Notes: a model not told the origin generated them from the letters alone. Shown: positions 49,335 through 62,123, numbered from the stretch's first letter. The stretch is DNA of 64,000 bases from Lingula anatina (GCF_001039355.2 NW_019775450.1:69649-133648); one strand, 5' to 3'. Numbers and translations: made by a program.

Positions 49335-49587
49335 ATGCCGATCTTCGGACTAACTGATCTGCGGATCAAGTATGGCCGACCCCCTTGAAAAATGATCCCC
49401 TAATGGACCCGTTCTCCGCTCTACTTCGATAAGGGCGCAATGCACTCTTATACTGATGTTTGCCTTGTTCCCTACGCCTTATCGAAGTGGAGCCGAGATT
49501 TAATTTATGTGCCATGCAGAACCGGTGGCATTGCTTTCAGGTGGGTCGGCCATATTTAAACCGCGGAGCAGTTAGTCCGCGGATCAA
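49335..49587. mobile_element. Long foldback element
   Basis: The left arm (GGACTAACTGATCTGCGGAT, then TATGGCCGACCC) and right arm (GGGTCGGCCATA, then CCGCGGAGCAGTTAGTCCGC) are inverted repeats. Pairing continues inward (TCCGCTCTACTTCGATAAGG against CCTTATCGAAGTGGAGC). Almost the whole 250 bp can fold into one hairpin. There is no coding sequence. A MITE or foldback transposon is likely. Confidence 0.75.
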
Positions 49588-50639
49588 CTTATTATGAATG
49601 TAAATAAATTAAAATAGAGCACTTATCAATTGCAGGGTATTAGACTTCAAAGAAATTAGCACTTTAAATCTAACTGCTTTTGCATTTAAGGACATTTCTA
49701 GTGATTTACTTTTGTATCCTGTACTTAAATTAACAGACATGCAAGTAATTAAGATGGGCGTATGTTTCCTTGCACTGAACTCACAACTATTTCACTAATT
49801 AAAAATAAATTGATATAATACAGCAGACAAATATGTACAGGTTTACACTGGTAGATAATTTTGATATAAAAATAACTATATACATGTGCTAGACGGAAGT
49901 GAGAAAAGTGTATATATATTTGTCTGAATGCAATGTTTTCAGCTGTGACAAAGGGAGATCAAATGGGGCGAAAACAACTGCAAATAACGTAAACACCACA
50001 AAATACCCCTTACATAATTGTTCGTTCCATTCCTTTTGTTCAATATTGTATCCTTCCGTGTACAATTGCAGCATTTCCTAATCGATATCTTATAACGGAA
50101 AAAAATCAACTGACGTGTACGCCATATTGATTTCCTCTATACATTACTTTTTAAAATAACATAGAATAGAAAACAACAGTCTTGGTATTTTAAAAGAGAA
50201 CAGTTGAAAGCAAAAGTAAATCAATACCTTTAATAAAATATGAGTGGATTTTATCCAGTCACTAGTACAGTGTACATATTGTATACTCACACACAAAGAC
50301 ATGTTATTTATATTTTCTCTTTAAAGGACGTTGAGATCTGAATATGCGAGTACACTACATAAAAAACGAATCGTTTTCTAATATCAACACAAACACACAC
50401 TCAAACGATATTTTACAGGCATACCGTCTTTAAGTAAGATCTCGTGCATGTCCTTCCACTGCTACAGGAAACCAAGCATCTACAGTATATACTGTCAGTT
50501 GTTCCGCGTTTCATTGGATACAGACTATTTCCCAACAGAAAAGATTAGAAAAAAACATGCAGTTAATTTTTCTAGTGACAGTTTGATAGCTTTCCATAAA
50601 AGACAAGCAATTAAGATGGTGAATAAATTACTTATCTAT

Positions 50640-53600
50640 TCAACCAAACGGCAAGGCGTTTATCATTTCCCACAAAAATCGCCCGATTCTTCTGACAATA
50701 GCTTCTTCTGGAATATCTTCTGTCAGGGTGTTCCCCTCTATCCTAACACCGTCAGGTACGGACGAATACATGGACTCGGCATCTGTACAAAAAAGGAGGT
50801 ATTTGTTCAGCATAGCGATATCAATCTCAAATCATAACGTAAAGAATTATTACAACTCTTTTAACTGTTATTGGCTCTTTAAGCCCCTATTTCACACAGA
50901 CCACGAATCACACGAATGGCCAGGAATTGAAAATTTCAGGATTCGTGGATAAATCGTAATCAGTTCGTGAAGTTCTTAACAGATTCGTATATAATCGTAG
51001 TCAGTTTTTGCAATTCTTGATCAATCGGGAATTCGTGGCAAAATTTTGAGCTAGTCAAAGTTTTGGCCACGAACTCCCGATTCCAAAAAATCGTAGTGAA
51101 TTTCTGGACAATATTCGTGCGATTCCAACCGAATCCCACGAATATTCGTAACACTATCGTACCTGTATCGTAACTGAATCGTAGAGCGTGTCGAATTAGA
51201 CCAGAAAATTGGCAAAATCTCACGATTCCAGCCGAATTCCACGAATATTCGTAACACTATCGTACCTGTATCGTAACTGAATCGTGAGCGTGTCGAATTA
51301 GACCAGAAAATTGGCAAAATCTCACGAATCCTCACGAATCCTGAAATTTGTCAATTCCTGGCGATTCGTGGGATTCGTGGTCTGTGTGAAATAGGGGCCT
51401 TAGAGAGAGTAAGCAGTTAGACGTCTTAGTGGGGACCTAAATGCCATGGTTGTAAGTAATGTGATTCCCTTTAGTCAGTTTACAATTTTATTTATACATG
51501 CATATACCCCCAGTACTAGCCGATAATGAAAGTTTTCCAGTCAATAACCGGATTTTTTTTTTCTAGCAGCTATGACAATGTATTGCCTGTTGTAATTCAC
51601 TTCAATTATTATTCGTCGTTTGGAAATGTTTTCTGAATGACGTCATACACAGAAAACTAGGTACTTGTTTTCATGATAAACACGTAAAATGTTGTCTGAT
51701 CTTGAGAAATGTGTCCAGCAGCATTTGTTGTTTGTGGCACGGATATCAAACCCATACATGCAGCCATCAACACGTCACTTTGGTCGTCGCGGATGTTTCG
51801 TCATGCCGAGCACGATGGGTAGATCCACGATGAAGTTGGTTACAGACTGGACAAATAATGATAATTATTCACTCAAGGTTACAGGAAATAAACGGCGCGG
51901 TTAATGGGATGCTCCCATTCCGCTACCAGACGTTTAATTTAACAAACAGTCACTGGAAAAGTAGACGACAGACGCCGCCCTATATAGAGAAAGGGCATAG
52001 GTATCCACACATCCACATTTACCTACCAATTTCGCCTGACAGACTGCACCACACGTGAAACATGCGGGCGCCATTATCATATTCCACACTTAACCTGTGA
52101 TTCTGATTTGAAGAGGTTCCATTGTTTTTCTCTGTTAAACCCCCGTAAATAACTACATTCGAATGCCTTTGTTGTAGTGACATCATATATTTCCCGAAAG
52201 GGGTGGGGCAACACCACCTTTTACAATATGTACGTGTGTATGTTTATACGTATGTGTGTATGTAAATATGTATGTTTCTTACACATTTTACGTTGAACGA
52301 GATTAACAGGGCTCCCTGAAAATATTCATAAACGGCCAGAAATGGTAACTTATGTAATCGCCAGAGAAAGTGTGAGGATTTATGAATTTATGATAAGTAT
52401 ATCACTTGCCTTTTAACTTTTGCCCAATATGTTTCTGACCACTTTCTTCCAAAGCGTGCACAAAGACATCAAATGCGCTGCATCCCAAGTTTGGTAACAT
52501 CGTCAGAAGCTTTTCAATCTTCCTAAAATGACCACGGCTGTCAAGGATTATCGCAATGTCAGAGCGTGAAAGAAATCCTTCAAGGTAAGGTGTGAGCAGT
52601 TCAACATCCATCATCTCTTTGTGAAGGTACGAGTGGAATCTTTGTAAAATTTTACGATGGTTATCAGTCATGGGCGGACCTACAAATCATAAATGATACT
52701 CTGTATAAATTATTAAATGCATACTGTTCAGGAACTTTTGGACGTTGAAGACCGATCATGTGATTAAGGCAGGGATGACGGGATGAAAAGTGGAGCTGAG
52801 GTTATTGTAACCCTTCATTGTCATCCAAATACCGAGAATTATGCAATAATAATTTAATAACGTATCTATCTTTGTGTTGATTAACAACATTGAAAAAAGC
52901 ACTCCAAAATATAAAATATCGGCGTTTGTATTTTTATATTTTTCGTTGCAATGTATAAGCATAGGCAACTCAAAGCTTTAATCGTCAATTTAACACAATT
53001 CTATTTTAGGTGAGATAGCAAACGGTATGGGGCGTACGTGGTATAGGTAAAACATACTTAATCCCTGAACAAGTTTTTATCACGAAAATTGGCAGATATG
53101 TCCAGGAGAGTATAGACTACAATTATGTATGGTCATTTTGGTTTTTACCCCAAAATCGCTATTATGACGTCACCCGTAAGATACTTTATGTAAAAATGTT
53201 AATTAGCTTAGTCACTGAACACTGAATATTAATTTATTTCTCAAACGAATGTAAGGCAGTAAATAAGAAGTTTTGGGCGAATGGTGACAATATCCTTTAA
53301 TTGTCTTTCTTAAAAGAAAGACACTAAAATGCAAGAAAGGCAAAGCATGCGTGTACGTCTGTATTCGTGAATACATATATTACTAACCCAAAATAACTTC
53401 TCGACCCATTTCCTTGACTGCTTTCAAAAGACACGCTTTCGTAGGATTTGCTCCTTTAGCCCAATTTTCAAGAATTCTCCAGACAATTTCTTGAGTTCCA
53501 GACCCACCATAGCGTTCCCCAATGTCGTCAAGGCAACTAATGCTAACGTCAAGGGCTCTTCCAAGTTCAAGCCACGAATGACCTGAAATATAAAGCGCGC

Positions 53601-56006
53601 ATTTTACAAAAGATACAAGACTGTTTAATTCCTGATATGCTTGATTTTATTTACCAAATTATCCAAAATATTAAAAAAACGCCTCAAACTTACTTTTTAA
53701 TGACGAAAACAGTAATTCTGTAAAGCAGCATTTTCTTCCATAGGGCCCTATTTCACACAGACCACGAATCCCACGAATCGCCAGGAATTGACAAATTTCA
53801 GGATTCGGCTGGAATCTTGAGATTTTGCCAATTTTCTGGTCTAATTCGACATGCTCACGATTCAGTTACGATACAGGTGCGATAGTCTTACGAATATTCG
53901 TGGGATTCGGCTGGAATCGCACGAATGGTGTCCAGAAATTCACTACGATTTTTTGGGTTCGGGAGTTTGTGGACAAGACTTTGAACAGCTCAAATTTTTT
54001 GCCACGAATTCCCGATTGATCAAGAATTGCAAAAACTTACTACGATTATATACAAATCTGTTAAGAACTTCACGAACTGATTACGATTTATCCACGAATC
54101 CTGAAATTTTCAATTCCTGGCCATTCGTGTGATTCGTGGTCTGTGTGAAATAGGGGCATCTAAGTTTTTGCCATCAATTCTTGTTGGTCAAGAAGTGCAA
54201 GAACTGACTACGAATATAAACGAATCTGTTAAGATCTTCACGAACTGATTACGATTCAATCACGAATCGTGAAATTTGTCAATTCATGGCCATTCGTGGG
54301 ATTCGTGGTCTGAGTGAAATAGGGGCAATAGGAGATTTATCTGCTCTCTCCGGGTGTGGACCTGGCGTCTGAGTACCATTCAATCACGTGACCACCCAAG
54401 TGTTCTATAGGAAAGGTTCACATCCTTGTGTTGTTGCCAAATATCTTAGTTAATGAGAATGTGCTTTTTCTGTCGCAAGTTTACAATTACTGAACATTTA
54501 AATAGCACCCATCTTACCTACCGGGTAGTCCTTTTGCTAATAAAGAGCAAACATGCTTTAATTCGGCATTCTCTTCCAAGGGAGATTTAACTTCTCTCTG
54601 CGGCTGTGAACTCGACGTCTGAGTACAAGCGGGTTCACAATATGACGCGAGGCATTCAATCATTTGATCACCCGTGGTTTCAATAAAGGAGATAATCTGC
54701 CATTTTCTCTAAAACAGAATCGTGAAATGATCTATTAGAGTTTTTTTCTTTTGCCTGCAAAATAACTTGGATATACAGGTGTACGTGGTATTGGTAAAAC
54801 ATACTTATACATACCAAAGCGCATGCACGAAACACATACACACACCGTGCACCAATGTACAGGCATGCAGTGATATACATGATGTGTATATATTGTAAAG
54901 ACAGTTATCCTCAGAAACTACCGACCATGGGCAATAATTGATCATTAGTAAACAACATGGCAAGTAATATACTTACCTCTTCGTTGTCCGTCTTTAGCCT
55001 GGTTTCCATGTCCTTCAGCACTTGATTCAATGCGCCTATGGAGTCTAAGGCAGCCTGATACTTGTCAGATAGTTCACGACACTCTGCATGTTTGGCCTCC
55101 AGAGCGTACTTGACACGCTCGTTTTCTTTTTCTAACTGATAGATTTTTTCTTGCATATCTTGAGTTTGCTCTTGAAGACTGTCTATTCTTTGTGATTTTT
55201 GATCAATTGTGTTGGTCATATCTTGTATTTCGTTGTTTCTCTCCGTCATCTTCTTCTCCATTACTGACAGCTGTTCACGAATTCCTGCTTCATGCGTGTC
55301 TCTCTTTTCAAGCTCTGCAGTGCTCTTTGATACTTTTTCTTCTAGACGACAGATACGTTCTTTATTCTGGTCGTTTCTTTTGGTGATTTCTTCAATTTTT
55401 TCATCTTTCTTCTCAATTTCGTCCTTCATATCTGAGAGTTTACCAAGCAATTCATGTATTTTTGCCTCCTTTTCCTTTAGTTCTCTTTTAACGTCGTCTT
55501 TTGTTTTGAATTCCTCTCCAGGATTTTTCGATTCTTTCCGATATTCTTCGGGATGATGTTCCCTTTTCAGGCATGACTGACGGACATCATCATTTTCAGT
55601 TTGTTCGTCCTTATTAATGTCATTCTTCATCGCTTTGACCTGACCGGATGATACTCCGATTTTTGCACATTTGTCCTTAAGTTCCTCCAGCCATTTTTCA
55701 CTATGATCTTTTTTCTTGCTCTGAATGGAATAACCAGCCTTTACCTGATCTGCCAGTGATTGATATTCTGGGAGGGCAGCTAATTTAGAGTTAATCTTTG
55801 TGTCCTTGTTTCGAAACCAGAGAGCAAGCGCCCAGTGAACGTACTCATCAGTTTTTGGACCCATTGTACTGGCATCACGTTCGTTAAGTTCAAAACTTTG
55901 GTCATAATCACAGACTTTTATGGTGAAATCTGAAGCTATTACAAAAGTTTAAAAATTCATAAAAGTCACTATTACTCCAAAACGGATTTCTCAAAAATAA
56001 AAAGAA

Positions 56007-56044
<38 letters not shown>

Positions 56045-56463
56045 TAATCTTAGACATTCTACAAGTTTCAAAGAGTGTACAACAAAACATGTATCTGCAC
56101 GTCATACAAGTCACACAAACCAGCAAGCATGACACACGCGTAACACTTTAAATGTCAAAACAAGTCAATAAACTAATAGCAAAGTACGTCAAACAAACAT
56201 CGTGTACCTGCCCTACTGTCCTGGCTCCTGGGACTGTGTGATCCTGACGCCCCTGAAGAGCTGCAAACAATGACTCTTATGTCAAAATGGTAGGTTCTGT
56301 CTCTGGTAGGATCATACGTAAACTGAAATTCGACGGGGACATTGTAACTCTCAATCCACCTATCAAATAATGCTTTAAGATCTTCCTTGGATATTTTGCC
56401 TATATTTTCCTTAACATCTGCGCTGACCAGAACACTTACAACCTGCCTCCAATCAGCTGACAT
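50640..56463 (-). CDS. Coiled-coil/Death/CARD protein with novel N-terminal region (copy A, intact)
   Basis: Exons are 56208-56463, 54977-55935, 54522-54708, 53388-53582, 52410-52679 and 50640-50782. Phases agree and give about 669 aa. In order it has: a module (about 1-85) with VSVLVSADV and NVPVEFQF; a second module (about 86-150) with HWALALWFRNK and LAALPEY; a long charged coiled coil to about residue 405; a linker; a Death domain (HSWLELGRALDVS, CLDDIGERYG, WRILENWAKG); a CARD-type helical bundle (NHRKILQRFHSYLHKEMMD, LTPYLEG, LTMLPNLG); and a 48-residue tail rich in acidic residues. Death and CARD domains mediate homotypic binding in apoptotic and innate-immune signalling, so a cytoplasmic adaptor role is inferred. 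The N-terminal modules are shared with copy B but otherwise unrecognised. The intron before the last exon has a GC donor (AAAAG/GCAAGT). If it is not spliced, the protein ends three residues later as KGK. The last exon is supported by its similarity to copy B's. Domain calls are by eye. Confidence 0.82.
50883..51398 (+). mobile_element. Foldback element with GCCCCTATTTCACACAGACC ends, copy 1
   Basis: Begins GCCCCTATTTCACACAGACC and ends with its exact reverse complement. The interior is rich in CACGAAT/ATTCGTG motifs and contains a roughly 110-bp tandem doubling (about 51113-51330, each unit with AACACTATCGTACCTGTATC). It lies in the last intron of copy A. A second element in the opposite orientation is at 53744-54157. 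Confidence 0.9.
51399..52401. other. Remainder of copy A intron 5
   Basis: No further element or exon is recognised. Short open frames near 51689-52058 have no support. Confidence 0.4.
53744..54157 (-). mobile_element. Foldback element, copy 2 (inverted relative to copy 1)
   Basis: Carries the same terminal inverted repeats as 50883-51398, and its unique interior matches that element on the opposite strand (for example the GATAAATCGTAATCAGTTCG region). It has a single copy of the 110-bp internal unit. It lies in copy A intron 3. Confidence 0.88.
54158..54326 (-). mobile_element. Foldback element, partial copy 3
   Basis: Only the right-hand 170 bp of the element is repeated, directly after copy 2, ending GTCTGAGTGAAATAGGGGC. 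It may have arisen by an unequal or abortive transposition event next to copy 2. Confidence 0.75.
56010..56041. repeat. AT microsatellite in copy A intron 1
   Basis: About 16 AT units. Confidence 0.95.
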
Positions 56464-56727
56464 TTTAAGTATAACAACGCGAAAATAAATTTCGAGCAGC
56501 TTGATTATATGTTCTTATAAAAATATAGACGCAATCTGTTAAATTCCATGCAACAAATTAGCGCATGCTCACTGTTGTTTAAGTAAATATCACATGGTAT
56601 ATCGAACGTACATTTGCTGTCAATGGACTTCATAAAAGCAGCAGCTAAGAAATTGGTCTCATCCATTTATTATTTTTTTTTTGCCTGATAATAGCTGCAA
56701 ATTAACGCGTTGATTTGTTTTTGGTAA

Positions 56728-56783
56728 TTTTCTTTCACTTTATGCTTCTGTTATAATTACTTGAGCATGTTGGTCAATTCCGG
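56728..56783 (-). promoter_or_regulatory. Upstream block conserved between array copies (copy A)
   Basis: The string TTTTCTTTCACTTTATGCTTCTGTTA, and the bases after it to GGTCAATTCCGG, has close relatives at 62741-62798 (upstream of copy B) and 63882-63943 (upstream of copy C). It lies about 270 bases 5' of the copy A start. It is either a promoter element or simply duplicated flank; no factor site is claimed. Confidence 0.5.
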
Positions 56784-58148
56784 ATTTCAAAAGTGCAGTG
56801 AGACTAAGTTTGCACGAGGTCATATTTTGGCCTTTTTATTTGAATTTTTTTTTTTTTTTGGGGGGGGGGAGGGGGGGTCAATTCAATCAGAAAAGTCCCC
56901 CAGGACATACCCCCATGGAATTATCTACGCCAGGACAACACCTCTGCCCCCGTAATGAAATCGTGATGTTGATAACAAACAATATGGCATTGGTAAACAT
57001 TTAGACATGAAAACAAAGCGTTTTGTGTTTTCTGGGAAGGAACCATGTAATAATTATCCTCTACGCTTCGAGGGAGACTTTCTGTCAGCCTTAATATCTC
57101 ATCATTAAAGCCGCAAATTTCAGATTTATAGCAATTAAAAAAATATTGCTTTCACCAGGGGCTGAAGATGGGTGTGTGTGCTGGAATGTATTTTCTTTAT
57201 TTCATCTTGTTGAGAAAATCATCGTCCTCAGACGACAAAGTAGTTTAATTCTTGCTTATCTGGCACTGGAGTCCTTGGTGCTACTGACAGACAGTATTAA
57301 AATATAACGCAAAATATTCTGTAAATAAACAAATATTATACCGTACCAGTAGGCCCTATTAAATGTTTTACATGAACCTCTATCCCCGATTTTGGCCATC
57401 TGCAAAGTTTTTGTGAACTTTTTGAGGTCACATCGTGGCAATGTATGTGTACCACTATGGTTTGATGTTACATAATAGCACGGCGGGAATGGTGAAGGAC
57501 TCGATACTATATAGTACAGTCGGTTGAAAAATCACGCTCTAGCCGTCATACTCTCGAAGCTTACAGTAAGGCCTGGGTATTGTGTGTATAGATTGTACTT
57601 AATATTGCTGAGAAAGAGATAGCACAATTGGTGAAGTTCCAGTATTCCTAGCAGTTTTTATGTCCTGATTTTTATTTCATAATTCCACAGTGCAAGTATA
57701 TGAGGCTGTATAAGCTTTGCATCCCTCCCTTTGTAACAGTGGTAACAAATGTGGTTGGTGAGATGGGGGTGGTAATTTCATCATTCTATATAAAGAGAAA
57801 GTGTCATCCATGAAACCTCGGAAATATAGGCAGCACCAATACAATTAACACAGGACAATTATGAAGAAATGTTAGCCGTTGGTTAATTTACATTTCCCAT
57901 GATCTTTTCACTTTATATTGGGACTAGTTAAAGTATATTCTAACTATGCGTTGAGGTTATGGCCCAAGTGGACAGTGGAAATAAAACTTAGAGACACATG
58001 CGGAGCAATACTTTTATTATTATACTGTGCAACAGTGTAGATACAGGTTAAAGATGTAAAACTTACACAAGGGTGTATCGAGATGTATGTTTATTTAGAA
58101 TCTACAGACTACACGAAAGATCAAATAAAAACAACAACACAAAAAAAA

Positions 58149-58197
<49 letters not shown>

Positions 58198-58660
58198 CAC
58201 TTCCACATAAATCACACAATTACTTATAATGTATACAGTATCAAATAGATCTAATCTTTTCTCTGGACACTCCAGTCCGTGTCGCTTGAAGTCGTTTCAC
58301 ACAAGACACATTCTACTCTTTTCCATACATTTTAATGGGAAGCTTCTGTGTTATATGTATATTATATAAATGCAGCACAGTCTCTAGGAAAGTACGAAGA
58401 GTACATATAGATAGGTAGAAAGATTATCCTAATTTATACATTGGAGGTACAGGTATCTTGTGAGAGTACATGTACGGTATATAACAGATATGAATGATTC
58501 TCATTATACAATAATAAAATAGCATAAAATATATTAAAAAGATGACTATGAATAATTATAAATGTAAGATTTATATTTTCACATTATCTAACCTACTACA
58601 CTTGCTTCTCTATTTCTCTCGGCAGTCTGCGAGAATCTGTATCTCAATTGTGACACAAAC

Positions 58661-58697
<37 letters not shown>

Positions 58698-58971
58698 AAT
58701 TGGAAAAAGTAACTATGTATTTAAAGGACGCAAACACCTCATCTATTTATAAAATTAGTGCGGATAAGTTTAAGCCCCTGATTTGCCGAATAGTTAAGAA
58801 ATAAAGTATTTTCATTGACGTTTCTAGATAAAGTTGTTGTCGTGCTTTTAAAAGACTAACCCTGAAAAAAAAACCGGTAAGTGACGGAAACTTATTGATA
58901 CAAAGCGTTCTTGGACTTCACTTACATGTATAGAGAAATTACACCAATTATAAATTATTTAGTCTATACCA
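56784..58971. other. Intergenic stretch between array copies A and B
   Basis: Contains T/G runs at 56845-56878, an A-then-CA compound microsatellite at 58141-58193 and a CA run at 58660-58694. No exon is recognised. The 3' untranslated sequence of copy B probably lies in its right-hand part. Confidence 0.45.
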
Positions 58972-61900
58972 TTAAAATTTAAACGTACCTGCTTTCACAA
59001 TCCCTTTGACAGACGTTTCTTCAGATAATTCTTTGGACAAAGTTTCGCCCACTATATCAAAGCTGCTATGGACATGGGGGTCCTTTGACTCAGCTTCTAA
59101 AGAATAAATACAGAAGATGGATATTCTAATTCAGTTTTTTTTTTTTCATCCATGAGAAAGAAGCTTTGAAAGTGCGAGTATATAACTCACCTCTTAATTT
59201 CTTGGCAATGTGCACCTGACCACTTCTTTCCAAAGCCTTCACAAAACCATCGAATGCCCTGCATCCCAATTTAGGGAACAGTTGAGAAAGTTATCAATCT
59301 TCCCAAACCGTCCTCGACCTTGAAGGATCATCTCAATCCGAGAGCTGGATACGATTCTGTCTCCTCTAAGGTAAGGCAAGAGCAGTTCGACATCCATCAT
59401 TTCTTTGTTTAGATATGGGTAGAGATTTTGGAGAATATCACGATGGTCATCAGTCATGGGCGGACCTATACAACATAAAACCATTACTTATACATTATTG
59501 CATTAATTACTGGAGACTTTAGGAGGTCGTGGACTGGATGTGATTGGATCGGGGAAATACTGGGGGTTCAGTAAAAATATTTGTAAAGATGGTGCCTACA
59601 GAGAGTTCATATTTGAGGGGAGTGAGGTGCAAGTATGTCAATTTTGGTAAATATAATACACTGGTGCTAACCTAAAATAGCTATTTGACCAATGTTTATG
59701 ACAGCTTGCGACAGACCCTCCTTTGTGGGATTTCCCCTTTCAGCCCACTTCTCAAGAACTCCCCAGACGACTTCTTCACTTCCAAACCGACTATAGCGTG
59801 CTTCAATGTCGTCAAGACAATGACTGCTAACTTTAAGGGCTCTTCCCAGTTCACGCCACGAGTCACCTGAAATAAAAGGTACGTTTTTATCATTGGGCAT
59901 ACATAAAATGTATAATAAATACTGGAGTCCATGATTAATAATATGTTTGCATTTGTTTTTTTACCGAATTTAGATTTCAAAATATATAAAAAAACACCAA
60001 TGTCACCTAGTCCTTTTGATAATGAAGAACAGATATTATTTAAGTCGGCATTTTCTTCCAATGCATTTTCTTCTCTCTCCCGGTGTGAACTTGGCGTCTG
60101 AATACCAGGAGGTTCACCACGTGACTTGAGGCATTCAATCACGTGATCACACGTTTTCAACAGAGGAGAGAATCTCATCTTTTTGTCCTTGCCAACATTG
60201 TTCGACTGTTTCTAGCAATTGACCCGTCGTCTGAAATATAAACGAGAAATGGAATAGAAATACTTTTTAGCCTGTGCACTGTACGCTCATTTTGATTTAC
60301 ACATACATGTGTACATGAACACCTGCTCGCTCGTGCACACAAACATACACATGCACATACACCCTCACGCACCAGTGTACAAGCTAGCAGTAAAAAGAAA
60401 CGAGGTTTCTCTTTCACAGGCGCCCTGTACCCAGCATAGAGACAAACTGAGAGATGGTGGGGCGAGGGAGACAGAAACAATACACCTGCCAGTAGGTTAA
60501 ATATAACACAATCTTCAACTATAAATATTTACTATTTCCCCAATTTTAATATGTCATACGCTTACCTCTTTAGTGTTTTCCATCAGTCTCTTTTCCATGT
60601 CATTTAACAGATGATTCCATGCGTCTATGGAGTCTAAAGCTGCCATTGCTTCTTCTCCATTTTTGATAGCTGTTCACGAATTCCTCTATCGTGCGTTTCC
60701 ATCTTTTCACGTTGGGCAATGTCGGTTTGTTTTTGTTCCTGTCGACGGCTGATAAATTGCTCATTGGTTGTTATGGTAGCTTTTTCAACTGTTTTATCCT
60801 TCCTATCAAATTCGTTCTTCGTCTCTGAGCGGGTACCACGCATTGCCACATTTTCCTTTAGTTCGCCGGCATGTCTCTCTTCAAGTTCTGTATAGCTAGC
60901 TTGTAATTGTTCTTGTAAGCGGCAGATAAAATTTTCATCTTGATGGTTTTTTTTTCTTGTGACTTCTTTAATTATTTTATCCTTTCTCTCAATTTCGTTC
61001 TCTTTCTCTCAGAGGATGAAAAGCATTTCAACGTCCTCTTCATTTAGTCCACGGGCATGTCTCTTTTCAAGTTCTGTACAGGAGCTAAGTTTTGCATTTT
61101 GGTGGTTTGTTGTCGTGACTTCTCCAATTATTTGATCCCTCCTTTCAATCTCGCTCTTCATCTGTGAAATGGTAACATACAATGCATTAACTTTTGCCTC
61201 CTTTTCCTGTAGTCCATCGACTTGTTTTCTTAAAATATCGGCTTTTGCTTTGTATTCTACCCCAAGTTTATTCCATTCTTCCAGACATTTAACGATCTTG
61301 TAAGATGTTTCGTCTTCTTTTTGCTGACATGAATGAACAATATCATCAGTTTCTACGCGAAGTGACAGCATTTCATATTGAGGAAGGGCAGCCAAACGAG
61401 AGCTTATCTCTGTGTTCTTGTTTACAAACCAACGCCTCAGCGCCCAGTGCAGGGTATCATCAGTGTATGATCCTATTGTAACTTGTCTGTTGCCTTCATT
61501 ACGTTCACCAAGGACAGGCAGCTGGATTTTAATAATAAAATCTGCCTCTAAAAAGGGAATAATGACGCGACTTGATTAATTCCCTAATGATTTTTTAATG
61601 AATAAAATAGCATTGATAAATCCTTTAAAAATGTAATATTTTAATAAACATTTAGATATGTTAACTTATTTAAGAGATAGATGTCTACCAAAGAGCCCTT
61701 TAAACTGTGCATCCAGATCTGAAAGTCACTGAAGTCATATGTAAACACATATATGATACATGTACAGTATATGAGCATATTTACAAAGATGCTTAATGCA
61801 AATTAAAATAAAGAAAATATATCCTCTTCAATATACAATGTAATTTGAAATAAGGAAAATTTACTTGAACGGTTTCCACACTGTCTTCCGGCATATATCT

Positions 61901-62123
61901 CAAAATCTCCCGCCACAACAACAGCTATACCACAGTGCTCTGGTGGGACAGGATGACCCTTCTCATTTGACTCCATGAAGTAAATGTTAAATTCAACGGG
62001 AACACCGTACCTCTCTCTCCATTCATTAAATGAGGCAATTAGATCATTCCGGGTTCTTCTGGCAGCCTTAAGAACACCTCCATCGATCAGAACATTAACA
62101 GGCAGCCTCTTATCATCCGACAT
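58972..62123 (-). pseudogene. Coiled-coil/Death/CARD gene, copy B, degenerate
   Basis: Exon positions match copy A: 61865-62123, 60566-61547, 60007-60230, 59672-59866, 59191-59465 and 58972-59096. The N-terminal modules (LPVNVLIDGG, GVPVEFNIYF; LHWALRRWFVNK, LAALPQYEML) and the Death exon (DSWRELGRALKVS, CLDDIEARY, WGVLEKWAERG) are open, with phases like copy A. The coiled-coil exon has an in-frame TGA at 61009-61011 and an out-of-frame deletion near 60645. The next exon has lost two bases near 60146. The CARD exon has lost one base near 59280, which cuts off its last helices. Four independent lesions make a functional full-length product unlikely, although the intact N-terminal part could still be expressed. 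The last exon tail (EAESKDP..GETLSKELSEETS) matches the copy A tail. Confidence 0.82.

Noticed and set aside
50448-50837. 129-codon plus-strand frame
   Set aside because: It overlaps the copy A last exon on the other strand, which has splice sites, correct phase and a homologous partner in copy B.
55192-55556. Plus-strand Ser/Phe-rich frames of up to 115 codons
   Set aside because: They are antisense to the coiled-coil exon of copy A; Glu/Lys-rich coding produces Ser/Phe-rich complements.
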